Below, in pieces: positions 40,091 through 54,100 of a DNA stretch of 64,000 nucleotides. Within the stretch, counting starts at the first letter, position 1, and the number at the start of each line of letters is the position of its first letter. The DNA comes from Halictus rubicundus (taxonomy: Eukaryota > Arthropoda > Insecta > Hymenoptera > Halictidae). Both the position numbers and the translations under genes were made by a program. Where the stretch lies: assembly GCF_050948215.1 (NCBI RefSeq), contig NW_027488890.1, forward strand, positions 1 through 64,000, in the 5' to 3' direction. Below the pieces are notes generated by a model. That model was not told the origin of the DNA. It was given only the letters and a program-made list of their open reading frames with translations, and did not search any database.

Positions 40091-43000
40091 ATAATATCGT
40101 ATTCTCTATCCTATCCTATCATCTAACTTATCCTATCCTCTCTCCTATCCTATCCTCTATCCTATCCTATCCTCTATCCTATCCTATACTCTAACCTATC
40201 CTATCCTCTATAATATCATATCCTCTATCATATCCTATCCTCAATCCTATCCTATCCTCTATCCTATCCAACCCCCTATCCTATCCGCTATCCTATCCTA
40301 TCCTCTAACTTATCCTATCTTCTATACTATCCTATCCTCTATCCTATCCAATCCCCTATCCTATAGGCTATCCTATCCAATCCCCTATCTTATCCTCGAT
40401 CCTATCCTATCCTCTAACTTATCCTATCCTCTCTCCTATCCTATCCTCTATCCTATCCTATACTTTATCCTATCCTATCCTCTATAATATCGTATCCTCT
40501 ATCATATCCTATCCTCAATCCTATCCTATCCTCTATCGTATCCTATCCCCTACCCTATCCTATTGTCTATAATATCATATCCTCTATCCTATCCTATCCT
40601 CTATTCTATCCCACCCTCAATCCTATCCTATCCTCTATCGTATTAATTCCTCTATCCTATCCAATCGCCGATCCTATCCTCTATCCTATCCTATCCAATC
40701 CCCCATCCTATCCTCCATCCTATCCTATCCTCTATCCTATCCTATCCTCTATCCTATCCTATCCACTATAATATCGTATCCTCTATAATATCGTACCCTT
40801 TATCTTATCCTATCCTCTATTCTATCCGATCCCCTATCTTATCCTCTATCCTATCCTATCCTCTTTCCTATCATATCCTGAATCCTATCCCATCCTCTAT
40901 CCTATCCAACCTCCTGTCCTATCCTCTATCCTATCCTATTCTCTATCCTATCCTCAATCCTATCCTACCCTCAATCCTTTCCTATCCTATATCCTGCAAT
41001 ATCCTCTATCCTATCCTATCCTCTGTCATCTATCCTATACAATCGCCTATCCTATCCTCTATCCTATCCTATCCTCTATCCTATCCTATCCTCTATCCTA
41101 TCCTATCCTCTATCCTATCCTATCCTCTATCCTATCCTATCCTCTATCCTATCCTATCCTCTATCCTATCCTATCCTCTATCCTATCCTATCCTCTATCC
41201 TATCCTATCCTCTATCCTATCCTATCCTCTATCCTATCCTACCGCCTATAATATCGTATCATCTATCCTATCCTATCCTCTGTCATCTATCCTATACAAT
41301 CGCCTATCCTATCCTCTTTCCTATAATATCATCTATCCTATCCTATTCTCTATCCTATCCTATCCTCTATCCTATCGTATCCTCTATCCTATCCTATCCT
41401 CAATCCTATCCTATGCTCTATCCTATCCAATCCCATATCCTATCCTCTATCCTAACCAATCCCCTATTTTATCCTCTATCTTATACTATCCTGTATCCTA
41501 TCCAATCCCCTATCCTATCCTCTATCCTATCCTATACTCTATCCTATCCTATCCTCTATAATATCGAATCCACTATCATATCCTATCCTCTTCCCTATAA
41601 TATCATCTATCCTATCCTATCCTCAATCCTATCCTATCCTCTATCCTCTCCTATCCTCTATCCTATCCTATCCTCTACAATATCGTATCCTCTTTCCTAT
41701 AATATCATCTATCCTATCCTATCCTCTATCCTATCCTATCCTCTATCCTATCGTATCCTCTATCGTATCCCATCCTCTATCGTATCCTATTCTCTATGCT
41801 ATCCTATCCAGTATCCTATAATATCCTCTATCCTATCCTATACTCTATCCTATCCTACCCTCTGTCCTATCCTATTTTCTATCCTATCCTATCATCTATC
41901 CTATCCTGTCCTCTATCCTATCCTGTCGTCTATCCTATCCTATCCTCTATCGTATCCAATCCAAAATCTTATCCTCTATCTTATACTATCCTGTATCCTA
42001 TCCGATCCCCTATCCTATCCTCTATCCTATCCTATACTCTATCCTATCCTATTCTCTGTCCTATCCTATTTTCTATCCTATCCTATCCTCTGTCCTATCC
42101 TATCCTCAATCCTATCCTATCCTCTTTTATATTATAGCCTATATCCTATCCTATCCTCTATCCTATCCTATCCTCTATAATATCGTGTCCCCTATCCTAT
42201 AATATCATCTATCCTATCCTATTTTCTAGCCTATCCTATCCTATCCACTATCCTATCCTATTTTCTAGCCTATCCTATCCTATCCTCTATTATATTATAG
42301 CCTATATCCTATCCTATCCTCTATCCTGTCCTGTCCTTTATACTATTCAATCCTGTATCGTATCCTCTATCCTATCCTATCCTTTATGCTATGCAATCGT
42401 CTATCGTATCCGCTGTCCTTTTCCATCCTCTATCCTATCCAATCCCCTATCATATCGTCTGACTTATCCTCTATCATATCCTATCCTCTATACTATACTA
42501 TCCTCTATCCAATCCTATCCCCTATACTATCCTATCCTATCCACTATCCTATCCTATCCTCAATCCTATCCTATCCTCTATCCTATCCTATCCTTTATAA
42601 TATCCAATCCTCTATCGTATCCTCTACCCTATCCTATCCTGTATACTATCCTATCCTCTACAATATCGTATCCTCTGTCATATCCTATCCTCTTTCCCAT
42701 AATATCTTCTATCCTATCCTATTCTCTATCGTAGCCTATCCTCTATCCTATCCAATCCCCTATGCTATCCTCTATACTATACTATCGTCTATCCTATCCT
42801 ATCCCCTATACTATCCTATCCACAATCCTATCCTATCCTCTATTATATGCTATACTGTATCCTATCCTATCCTCTATAATATCGTATCCTTCATCATATC
42901 CTATCCTCTAACTTATCCTATCCTCTATCCTATCCTATCCTCTAACTTATCCTATCCTCTCTCCTATCCTATCCTCTATCCTATCCAATCCTATATCGTA

Positions 43001-44210
43001 TCCTATCCGCTATCCTATCCTATCCTCTATCCTATCCTATCCCCTACCCTATCCTATTGTCTATAATATCGTATCCTCCATCATATCCTATCCTCTTTCC
43101 TATAATATCATCTATCCTATCCTATTATCTATCCTATCCTATCCTCCATCATATTGTATCCTCTATCGGATCCTATCCTCTATCCTATCCAATCCCCTAT
43201 CCTATCCTCAATCCTATCCTATCCTCTATCCTATCCTATCCTCTATAATATCGTATCCTCTATCATATCCTATCCTCTTTCCTATAATATCATCTATCCT
43301 ATCCTATTCTCTATCCTATCCTATCCTCTATCCTATCCGATCCCCAATCTTATCCTCTCTCTATCCTATCCTATCCTCTGTCCTATCGTACCCACAATCC
43401 TATCCTATCCGCTATCCTATACTATCCTCAATCCTATCGTATCATCTATCCTATCCTATCCTCTATCCTATCCTCTATAATATCATATCCTCTATCATAT
43501 CCTATCCTCAATCCTATCCTATCCTCTATAATATCGTATCCTCTATCCTATCAAATCACCTATCCTCTATCCTATCCTATCCTCTATCCTATCAGATCCC
43601 CTATCTTATCCTCTATCCTATCCTATCCTCTATCCTATCCTACCCTCAATCATATCCTATCCTCTATCCTATGCAGTCCCCGATCATATCCACTATCGTA
43701 TCCTATCCAATCCCCCATCCTGTCCTCTATCCTATCCTATCCTCTATAATATCGTATCCTCTATCATATCCTATCCTCAATCCTATCCTATCCTCTATCG
43801 TATCCTATCCCCTACCCTATCCTATTGTCTATAATATCGTATCCTCTATCCTATCCTATCCTCTATCCTATCCCACCCTCAATCCTATCCTATCCTCTAT
43901 CGTATTATATCCTCTATCCTATCCAATCGCCGATCCTATCCTCTATCCTATCCTATCCAATCCCCCATCCTATCCTCCATCCTATCCTATCCTCTATCCT
44001 ATCCTATCCTCTATCCTATCCTATCCACTATAATATCGTATCCTCTATAATATCGTACCCTTTATCTTATCCTATCCTCTATTCTATCCGATCCCCTATC
44101 TTATCCTCTATCCTATCCTATCCTCTTTCCTATCATATCCTGAATCCTATCCCATCCTCTATCCTATCCAACCTCCTGTCCTATCCTCTATCCTATCCTA
44201 TCCTCTATAA
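40091..44210. repeat. Core higher-order block, copy gamma
   Basis: This is the second copy of the block at 32,150-35,920 (offsets 8,040-8,283). It starts immediately after segment X copy 2. Bases from 42,310 (CCTGTCCTGTCCTTTATAC) to about 42,960 recur with changes at 57,160-57,780. The block ends near 44,240, where TTTCCTATAATATCATC is replaced by TTTCCCATAATATCTTC and the sequence jumps to a copy of about 42,690 onward. Confidence 0.8.
41048..41239. repeat. Homogeneous 17-bp run, 10 monomers
   Basis: This 192-bp run lies between CAATCGCC and TACCGCC and has the same composition as the runs at 29,263 and 32,969. No internal variant was seen. Confidence 0.87.
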
Positions 44211-46350
44211 TATCGTATCGTCTATCATATCCTATCCTCTTTCCCATAATATCTTCTATCCTATCCTATTCTCTATCGTAGCCTATCCTCTATCCTATCC
44301 AATCCCCTATCCTATCCTCTATACTATACTATCGTCTATCCTATCCTATCCCCTATACTATCCTATCCACAATCCTATCCTGTCCTCTATTATATGCTAT
44401 ACTGTATCTTATCCTATCGTCTATAATATCGTATCCTTCATCATATCCTATCCTCTAACTTATCCTATCCTCTATCCTATCCTATCCTCTAACTTATCCT
44501 ATCCTCTCTCCTATCCTATCCTCTATCCTATCCAATCCTATATCGTATCCTATCCGCTATCCTATCCTATCCTCTATCCAATCCTATCCCCTATACTATC
44601 CTATCCTATCCACTATCCTATCCACTATCCTATCCTATCCTCAATCCTATCCTATCCTCTATCCTATCCTATCCTTTATAATATCCAATCCTCTATCGTA
44701 TCCTCTACCCTATCCTATCCTGTATACTATCCTATCCTCTACAATATCGTATCCTCTGTCATATCCTATCCTCTTTCCCATAATATCTTCTATCCTATCC
44801 TATTCTCTATCGTAGCCTATCCTCTATCCTATCCAATCCCCTATGCTATCCTCTATACTATACTATCGTCTATCCTATCCTATCCCCTATACTATCCTAT
44901 CCACAATCCTATCCTATCCTCTATTATATGCTATACTGTATCCTATCCTATCCTCTATAATATCGTATCCTTCATCATATCCTATCCTCTAACTTATCCT
45001 ATCCTCTATCCTATCCTATCCTCTAACTTATCCTATCCTCTCTCCTATCCTATCCTCTATCCTATCCAATCCTATATCGTATCCTATCCGCTATCCTATC
45101 CTATCCTCTATCCTATCCTATCCCCTACCCTATCCTATTGTCTATAATATCGTATCCTCTATCATATCCTATCCTCTTTCCTATAATATCATCTATCCTA
45201 TCCTATTATCTATCCTATCCTATCCTCCATCATATTGTATCCTCTATCGGATCCTATCCTCTATCCTATCCAATCCCCTATCCTATCCTCAATCCTATCC
45301 TATCCTCTATCCTATCCTATCCTCTATAATATCGTATCCTCTATCATATCCTATCCTCTTTCCTATAATATCATCTATCCTATCCTATTCTCTATCCTAT
45401 CCTATCCTCTATCCTATCCGATCCCCAATCTTATCCTCTCTCTATCCTATCCTATCCTCTGTCCTATCGTACCCACAATCCTATCCTATCCGCTATCCTA
45501 TACTATCCTCAATCCTATCGTATCATCTATCCTATCCTATCCTCTATCCTATCCTCTATCCTATCCTATCCTCTATCCTATCAGATCCCCTATCTTATCC
45601 TCTATCCTATCCTATCCTCTATCCTATCCTATCCTCTATACTATACTATCGTCTATCCTATCCTATCCCCTATACTATCCTATCCACAATCCTATCCTGT
45701 CCTCTATTATATGCTATACTGTATCCTATCCTATCGTCTATAATATCGTATCCTTCATCATATCCTATCCTCTAACTTATCCTATCCTCTATCCTATCCT
45801 ATCCTCTAACTTATCCTATCCTCTCTCCTATCCTATCCTCTATCCTATCCAATCCTATATCGTATCCTATCCGCTATCCTATCCTATCCTCTATCCTATC
45901 CTATCCCCTACCCTATCCTATTGTCTATAATATCGTATCCTCTATCATATCCTATCCTCTTTCCTATAATATCATCTATCCTATCCTATTATCTATCCTA
46001 TCCTATCCTCCATCATATTGTATCCTCTATCGGATCCTATCCTCTATCCTATCCAATCCCCTATCCTATCCTCAATCCTATCCTATCCTCTATCCTATCC
46101 TATCCTCTATAATATCGTATCCTCTATCATATCCTATCCTCTTTCCTATAATATCATCTATCCTATCCTATTCTCTATCCTATCCTATCCTCTATCCTAT
46201 CCGATCCCCAATCTTATCCTCTCTCTATCCTATCCTATCCTCTGTCCTATCGTACCCACAATCCTATCCTATCCGCTATCCTATACTATCCTCAATCCTA
46301 TCGTATCATCTATCCTATCCTATCCTCTATCCTATCCTCTATAATATCAT
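42690..46350. repeat. Locally expanded block, about three copies at offsets 2,081 and 783 bp
   Basis: The stretch with CTTCATCATATCC, CTAACTTATCC, TTGTCTATAATATCG, CCTCCATCATATTG and CTATCGGATCC lies at about 42,890-43,480 and recurs at about 44,970-45,560 (offset 2,081) and 45,755-46,345 (offset 783 further). Older single copies lie at 30,920-31,300, 34,620-35,210 and 38,955-39,545. CTATCGTATCC replaces CTATCGGATCC only in the 39,235 copy. The extra copies are confined to this part of the array, which indicates a local duplication later than the large block duplications. Confidence 0.8.
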
Positions 46351-49300
46351 ATCCTCTATCATATCCTATCCTCAATCCTATCCTATCCTCTATAATATCG
46401 TATCCTCTATCCTATCAAATCACCTATCCTCTATCCTATCCTATCCTCTATCCTATCAGATCCCCTATCTTATCCTCTATCCTATCCTATCCTCTATCCT
46501 ATCCTACCCTCAATCATATCCTATCCTCTATCCTATGCAGTCCCCGATCCTATCCACTATCCTATCCTATCCAATCCCCCATCCTGTCCTCTATCCTATC
46601 CTATCCTCTATAATATCGTATCCTTTATCCTATCCTATCCTCTATTCTATCCGATCACCTATCTTTTTCCTCTATCCTATCCTATACTCTTTCCTATCAT
46701 ATCCACAATCCTATCCTATCCTCAATCCTATCCTATCCTCTATCCTATCCAATCCCCTATCCTATCCTCTATCCTATCCTATTCTCTATGCTATTCTCAA
46801 TCGTATCGTATCCTCTATCCTATCCTATCCTCTAACCTATCCTATCCCCTATCCTATCACATCCTATATCCTATCCAATCCTCTATAATATCGTATTCTC
46901 TATCCTATCCTATCATCTAACTTATCCTATCCTCTCTCCTATCCTATCCTCTATCCTATCCTATCCTCTATCCTATCCTATACTCTAACCTATCCTATCC
47001 TCTATAATATCATATCCTCTATCATATCCTATCCTCAATCCTATCCTATCCTCTATCCTATCCAACCCCCTATCCTATCCGCTATCCTATCCTATCCTCT
47101 AACTTATCCTATCTTCTATACTATCCTATCCTCTATCCTATCCAATCCCCTATCCTATAGGCTATCCTATCCAATCCCCTATCTTATCCTCGATCCTATC
47201 CTATCCTCTATCCTATCCTATACTTTATCCTATCCTATCCTCTATAATATCGTATCCTCTATCATATCCTATCCTCAATCCTATCCTATCCTCTATCGTA
47301 TCCTATCCCCTAACCTATCCTATTGTCTATAATATCGTATCCTCTATCCTATCCTATCCTCTATCATATCCCACCCTTAATCCTATCCTATCCTCTATCG
47401 TATTATATCCTCTATCCTATCCAATCGCCGATCCTATCCTCTATCCTATCCTATCCAATCCCCCATCCTATCCTCCATCCTATCCTATCCTCTATCCTAT
47501 CCTATCCTCTATCCTATCCTATCCACTATAATATCGTATCCTCTATAATATCGTACCCTTTATCTTATCCTATCCTCTATTCTATCCGATCCCCTATCTT
47601 ATCCTCTATCCTATCCTATCCTCTTTCCTATCATATCCTGAATCCTATCCCATCCTCTATCCTATCCAACCTCCTGTCCTATCCTCTATCCTATCCTATT
47701 CTCTATCCTATCCTCAATCCTATCGTATCCTCTATCCTATCCTATCCTCTATCGTATCCTATCCGCTATCCTATACTTTCGTCAATCCTATCGTATCCTC
47801 TATCCTATCCTATCCTCTATCCTATCCTATACTCTAACCTATCCTATCCTCTATCCGACCCTATCCTCTATCCTACCCTATCCTCTATAATGTCGTATCC
47901 TCTATCCTATCCTATACTCTATCCAATCCTATGCTCTGTCCTATCCTATTCTCTATCCTATCTCATACTCTATCCTATCCTACCCTCTGTCCTATCCTAT
48001 CCTCTACCATATCCTGTCCTCTATCCTATCCTGTCCTCTACCCTATCCTTACTCTATCCTATACTATCCTCTATCCTATCCTATCCTCTATTATATAATA
48101 TGCTCTATCCTATCCAATCATCTATCCTATCCTGTATCTTATCCTATCCTCAATACTATCCTATCCCCTATCCTATCCTATCCTATCGTCTATCCTATCC
48201 AATCCTCTATCCTATTCTATCATATCCTCTATCCCATCGTATCCTCTATTCTATCCGATCACCTATCTTATCCTCTATCCTATCCTATACTCTTTCCTAT
48301 CATATCCTCAATCCTATCCTATCCTCAATCCTATCCTATCCTCTATCCTATCCAATCCCCTATCCTATCCTCTATCCTATCCTATTCTCTATCCTATTCT
48401 CAATCGTATCGTATCCTCTATCCTATCCTATCCTCTAACCTATCCTATCCCCTATCCTATCACATCCTATATCCTATCCAATCCTCTATAATATCGTATT
48501 CTCTATCCTATCCTATCATCTAACTTATCCTATCCTCTCTCCTATCCTATCCTCTATCCTATCCTATCCTCTATCCTATCCTATCCTCTATAATATCATA
48601 TCCTCTATCATATCCTATCCTCAATCCTATCCTATCCTCTATCCTATCCAACCCCCTATCCTATCCGCTATCCTATCCTATCCTCTAACTTATCCTATCT
48701 TCTATACTATCCTATCCTCTATCCTATCCAATCCCCTATCCTATAAGCTATCCTATCCAATCCCCTATCTTATCCTCGATCCTATCCTATCCTCTAACTT
48801 ATCCTATCCTCTCTCCTATCCTATCCTCTATCCTATCCTATACTTTATCCTATCCTATCCTCTATAATATCGTATCCTCTATCATATCCTATCCTCAATC
48901 CTATCCTATCCTCTATCGTATCCTATCCCCTACCCTATCCTATTGTCTATAATATCGTATCCTCTATCCTATCCTATCCTCTATCATATCCCACCCTTAA
49001 TCCTATCCTATCCTCTATCGTATTATATCCTCTATCCTATCCAATCGCCGATCCTATCCTCTATCCTATCCTATCCAATCCCCCATCCTATCCTCCATCC
49101 TATCCTATCCTCTATCCTATCCTATCCTCTATCCTATCCTATCCACTATAATATCGTATCCTCTATAATATCGTACCCTTTATCTTATCCTATCCTCTAT
49201 TCTATCCGATCCCCTATCTTATCCTCTATCCTATCCTATCCTCTTTCCTATCATATCCTGAATCCTATCCCATCCTCTATCCTATCCAACCTCCTGTCCT

Positions 49301-49520
49301 ATCCTCTATCCTATCCTATTCTCTATCCTATCCTCAATCCTATCGTATCCTCTATCCTATCCTATCCTCTATCGTATCCTATCCGCTATCCTATACTATC
49401 GTCAATCCTATCGTATCCTCTATCCTATCCTATCCTCTATCCTATCCTATACTCTAACCTATCCTATCCTCTATCCGACCCTATCCTCTATCCTACCCTA
49501 TCCTCTATAATGTCGTATCC
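46351..49520. repeat. 1,586/1,620-bp tandem duplication at the right side of the core
   Basis: Markers from ATAGGCTATCC (47,157) to ATAAGCTATCC (48,743) are 1,586 bp apart, while markers from TTGTCTATAATATCG (47,323 and 48,943) onward are 1,620 bp apart. The 34-bp difference is explained by a two-monomer stretch with TAACTTATCC and CTCTCTCC that is present near 48,797 and absent near 47,205. The left part (46,351-46,890) copies 39,560-40,094 at offset 6,794. Copy 2 loses collinearity after about 49,520. Confidence 0.83.
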
Positions 49521-51158
49521 TCTATCCTATCCTGTCCTCTATCCTATCCTATCCTCTATCCTATCCTATCCTCTATTGTATGCTATCCTCAATCCTATCC
49601 TATCATCTATCCTATCCAATCCCCTATCCTATCCTCTATCCTATCCTATTCTCTATCCTATCCGATCCCCTACCTTATCCGCTATCCTATCTTATTCTGT
49701 ATCCTATAATATCCCCTATCCTATCCAATCCTCTATAATATCGTATCCTCTATCATATCCAATCCCCTATCCTATCCAATCCCCCATCCTATCCTCTATC
49801 CTATCCTAACCTCTATAATATCGTATCCTCTATTATATCGTATCCTCTATCCTACCCTATCCTCTATCCTATAATATCATCTATCCTATCCTATTCCTTA
49901 TCCTATCCTATCGTATCCTATCCTCTATCGTAACCTATCCTCAATCCTGTCCAATCCTATATCCTATCCTATCCGCTATCCTATACAATTCTCAATCCTA
50001 TCGTATCCTCTATCCTATCCTATCCTCTATCCTATCCTATACTCTAACCTATCCTATCCCCTACCCTATCATATCCTATATCCTATCCAATCCTCTATAA
50101 TATGGTATTCTCTATCCTATCCTATCCTCGATCCTATCCTATCCTCTAACTTATCCTATCCTCTCTCCTATCCTATCCTCTGTCCTATCCTATCCTCTAT
50201 CCTATCCTATACTCTAACCTATCCAATCCTCCATAATATCATATCCTCTATCATATCCTATCCTCAATCCTATCCTATCCTATATCCTATCCAATCCCCT
50301 ATCCTATCCTCTATCCTATCCTATCCAATCCCCCATCCTATCCTCTATCCTATCCAATCCCCTGTCCTATCCTCTATCCTATCTTATCCTCAATCCTATT
50401 CTATCCTCTATCCTATCCTATCCTCTATCCTATCCTATCCTTTATACTATCCAATCCTCTATGGTATCCTCTATCCTATCCTATCCTCTATCCTATCCTA
50501 TCCTCTACAATATCGTACCCTCTATCATATCCTATCCATTATCCCATAATATCATCTATCCTATCCTATTCTCTATCCTATCCTATCCAATCCCCTATAC
50601 TATCATATCCAATCCTGTATCCTATCCTCGATCCTGTCCTATCCTTTATCCTATCCTATCCCCAATCCTATCCTATCCTCTATCCTATCCTATCCTGTGC
50701 CATATCGTATCCTCTATCCTATCCAAACCTCTATCCTATCCCATCCTCTATCGTATCCTATCCTCTATCCTATCCAATCCTATATGCCATAATATCCTCT
50801 ATCCTATCCTATCCTCTATCCTATCCAATCCTCTATCCTATCCTATCCTATACTCTATCCTATCGAATCCTCTATCCTATCCCATCCTCTATCGTATCCT
50901 ATCCTCTATCCTATCCAATCGTATATGCCATAATATCCTCTATCCTATCCTATTTTCTATCCTATCCTATCCTCTATCCTATCCTATCCTCTATCCTATC
51001 CTATCCTCTATCCTATCGTATCCTCTATCCTATCCCATACTGTATCCTATCCTACCCTCTGTCCTATCCTATCCTCTATCCTATCCTATCCTCTATCCTA
51101 TCCTATCCTCTATCCTATCCTATCCTCTATCCTATCCTATCCTCTATCCTATCCTATC
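49521..51158. repeat. Disordered zone right of the core
   Basis: Mixed variant monomers with short repeats occur here. For example, a CCATAATATCCTC stretch with CCTATATG or CGTATATG occurs near 50,780 and 50,925. A homogeneous run of about six canonical monomers lies just before CTCTCCGC (about 51,066-51,172). I see no gene, RNA or mobile element. Confidence 0.7.
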
Positions 51159-54100
51159 CTCTATCCTATCCTCTCCGCTATCCTATAATATCCTCTCTCC
51201 TATACCACCCTCTATCCAATACTCTATCCTATCCTCTATCCTATCCTATCCACTATCCTATACTATCCTCTATCCTATCCTATCCTCTATCCTATCCTAT
51301 CCTCTATCCTATCCTATCCACAATCCTATCCTATCCTCTATTCTATCCTATCCTCTATAATATCGTATCCTCTATCATGTCCTATCCTCTTTCCTGTAAT
51401 ATCCTCTATCCTATCCTATCCCCTATCCTATCCTATCCCCTATGCTATCCTCTATCCTATCCTCTATCCTATCTTATCGTCTATCGTATCCTATCCTCTA
51501 TCCTATCCAATGCCCTATCCTATCCTCTATCCTGTCCTATGCTCTATCCTATCCTGTCCTCAATCCAATGCTATCTTCTATCCTATCCTATCCTCTATCC
51601 TATCCTATCCTCTATAATATCGTATCGTCTATCATATCCTATCCTCTTTCCTATAATATCATCTATCCTATCCTATTCTCTATGCTATCGTATCCTATAT
51701 CCTATCCTATCGTCTATCGTATTATGTCCTCTATCGTATCCAATCCTATATCCTATCCTCTATCCTATCCTATCCTCTCTCATATCCTACATTCTATAAT
51801 ATCGTATCGTCTATCATATCCTATCCTCTTTCCTATAATATCATCTATCCTATCCTATTCTCTATCCTAACCTATTCTCTATCCTATCCTATCCTCTATC
51901 CTATCCTATCGTCTATCGTATCCTATCCTCTATCCTATCCAATCCCCTATCCTATCCTCTATCCTGTCCTATGCTCTATCCTATCCTGCCCTCAATCCTA
52001 TGCTATCTTCTATCCTATCCTATCCTCTATCCTATCCTATCCTCTATAATATCGTATCGTCTATCATATCCTATCCTATCCTGTATCCTATAATATCCTC
52101 TATCCTATCCTATCCTCTATTCTATCCTATCCTCTATCCTATCCAATCCCCTATCCTATCCTCTATCCTGTCCTATGCTCTATCCTATCCTGTCCTCAAT
52201 CCTATGCTATCTTCTATCCTATCCTATCCTCTATCCTATCCTATCCTCTATCCTATCCTACCGCCTATAATATCGTATCATCTATCCTATCCTATCCTCT
52301 GTCATCTATCCTATACAATCGCCTATCCTATCCTCTTTCCTATAATATCATCTATCCTATCCTATTCTCTATCCTATCCTATCCTCTATCCTATCGTATC
52401 CTCTATCCTATCCCATCCTATATCGTATCATATCCTCTATCCTATCATATCCTGTATCCTATAATATCCTCTATCCTATCCTATCCTCTATCCTATCCTT
52501 TCCTCTATCCTATCCTATCCTCAATCCTATCCTATCCTCTATCCTATCCAATCCCATATCCTATCCTCTATCCTAACCAATCCCCTATTTTATCCTCTAT
52601 CTTATACTATCCTATATCCTATCCAATCCCCTATCCTATCCTCTATCCTATCCTATACTCTATCCTATCCTATCCTCTATAATATCGAATCCACTATCAT
52701 ATCCTATCCTCTTCCCTATAATATCATCTATCCTATCCTATCCTCAATCCTATCCTATCCTCTATCCTCTCCTATCCTCTATCCTATCCTATCCTCTACA
52801 ATATCGTATCCTCTTTCCTATAATATCATCTATCCTATCCTATCCTCTATCCTATCCTATCCTCTATCCTATCGTATCCTCTATCGTATCCCATCCTCTA
52901 TCGTATCCTATTCTCTATGCTATCCTATCCTCTATCGTATCCAATCCAAAATCTTATCCTCTATCTTATACTATCCTGTATCCTATCCAATCCCCTATCC
53001 TATCCTCTATCCTATCCTGTACTCTATCCTATCCTATTCTCTGTCCTATCCTATTTTCTATCCTATCCTATCCTCTGTCCTATCGTATCCTCTATCCTAT
53101 CCTCTATCCTATCGTATCCTCTATCCTATCCCATCCTCTATCGTATCCTATCCTCTATCCTATCCTATCCTGTATCCTATAATATCCTCTATCCTATCCT
53201 ATAGTCTATCCTATCCGATCCTCTGTCCTATCCTATTTTCTATCCGATCCTATCATCTATCCTATCCTGTCCTCTATCCTATCCTGTCCTCTATCCTATC
53301 CTTTCCTCTGTCCTACACTATCCTCAATCCTATCCTATCCTTCATCGTATCCAATCCTCTATCGTATCCTCTATCCTATCCTATCCTCTGTAGTATCCTA
53401 TCCTCTATCCTAACCTCTATCATATCGTATCCTCTATCCTATCCTATCCTCTAACCTATAATCTCCTCAGTCCTATCCTATCCTCTATCCTATCCTACCG
53501 CCTATAATATCGTATCATCTATCCTATCCTATTCTCTATCCTATCCAAACCTCAAACATATCCTATCCTCTATCCTATCCAATCCCATATCGTATCCTCT
53601 ATCCTATCCCATCCAATATCCTATCCTCTATTGTATCCAATCCTCTATGGTATCCTCTACTCTATCCTATCCTCTATCCTATCCTATCCTCTATCCTATC
53701 CTCTCCTCTATCCTATCATATCCTCTATCCTATCCTATCCTCTATCCTATGCTATCCTCAATTCTATCCTATCCTGTATCCTAACCTATCCTCTATCCTA
53801 TCCTATCCTCTATCCTATCCTATCCTCTATCCTATCCTATCCTCTATAATATCGTATCGTCTATCATATCCTATCCTCTTTCCTATAATATCATCTATCC
53901 GATCCTATTCTCTATCCTATCCTATCCTCTATCCTATCCTATCATCTATCGTATCCTGTCCTCTATCATATCGTATCCTATATCCTATCCTCTATCCTAT
54001 CCTATCCTCTATTATATCCTATCCTCTATCCTATCCTATCCTCTATAATATCGTATCCTCTATCATATCCTATCCTCTTTCCTATACTATCATCTATCCT

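Noticed and set aside
23541..49520. Assembly artefact as the explanation for the repeated core
   Set aside because: Copies carry distinct single-base variants, stepwise 17-bp indels and different run lengths, which simple duplicated contigs would not show. It cannot be fully excluded without reads.
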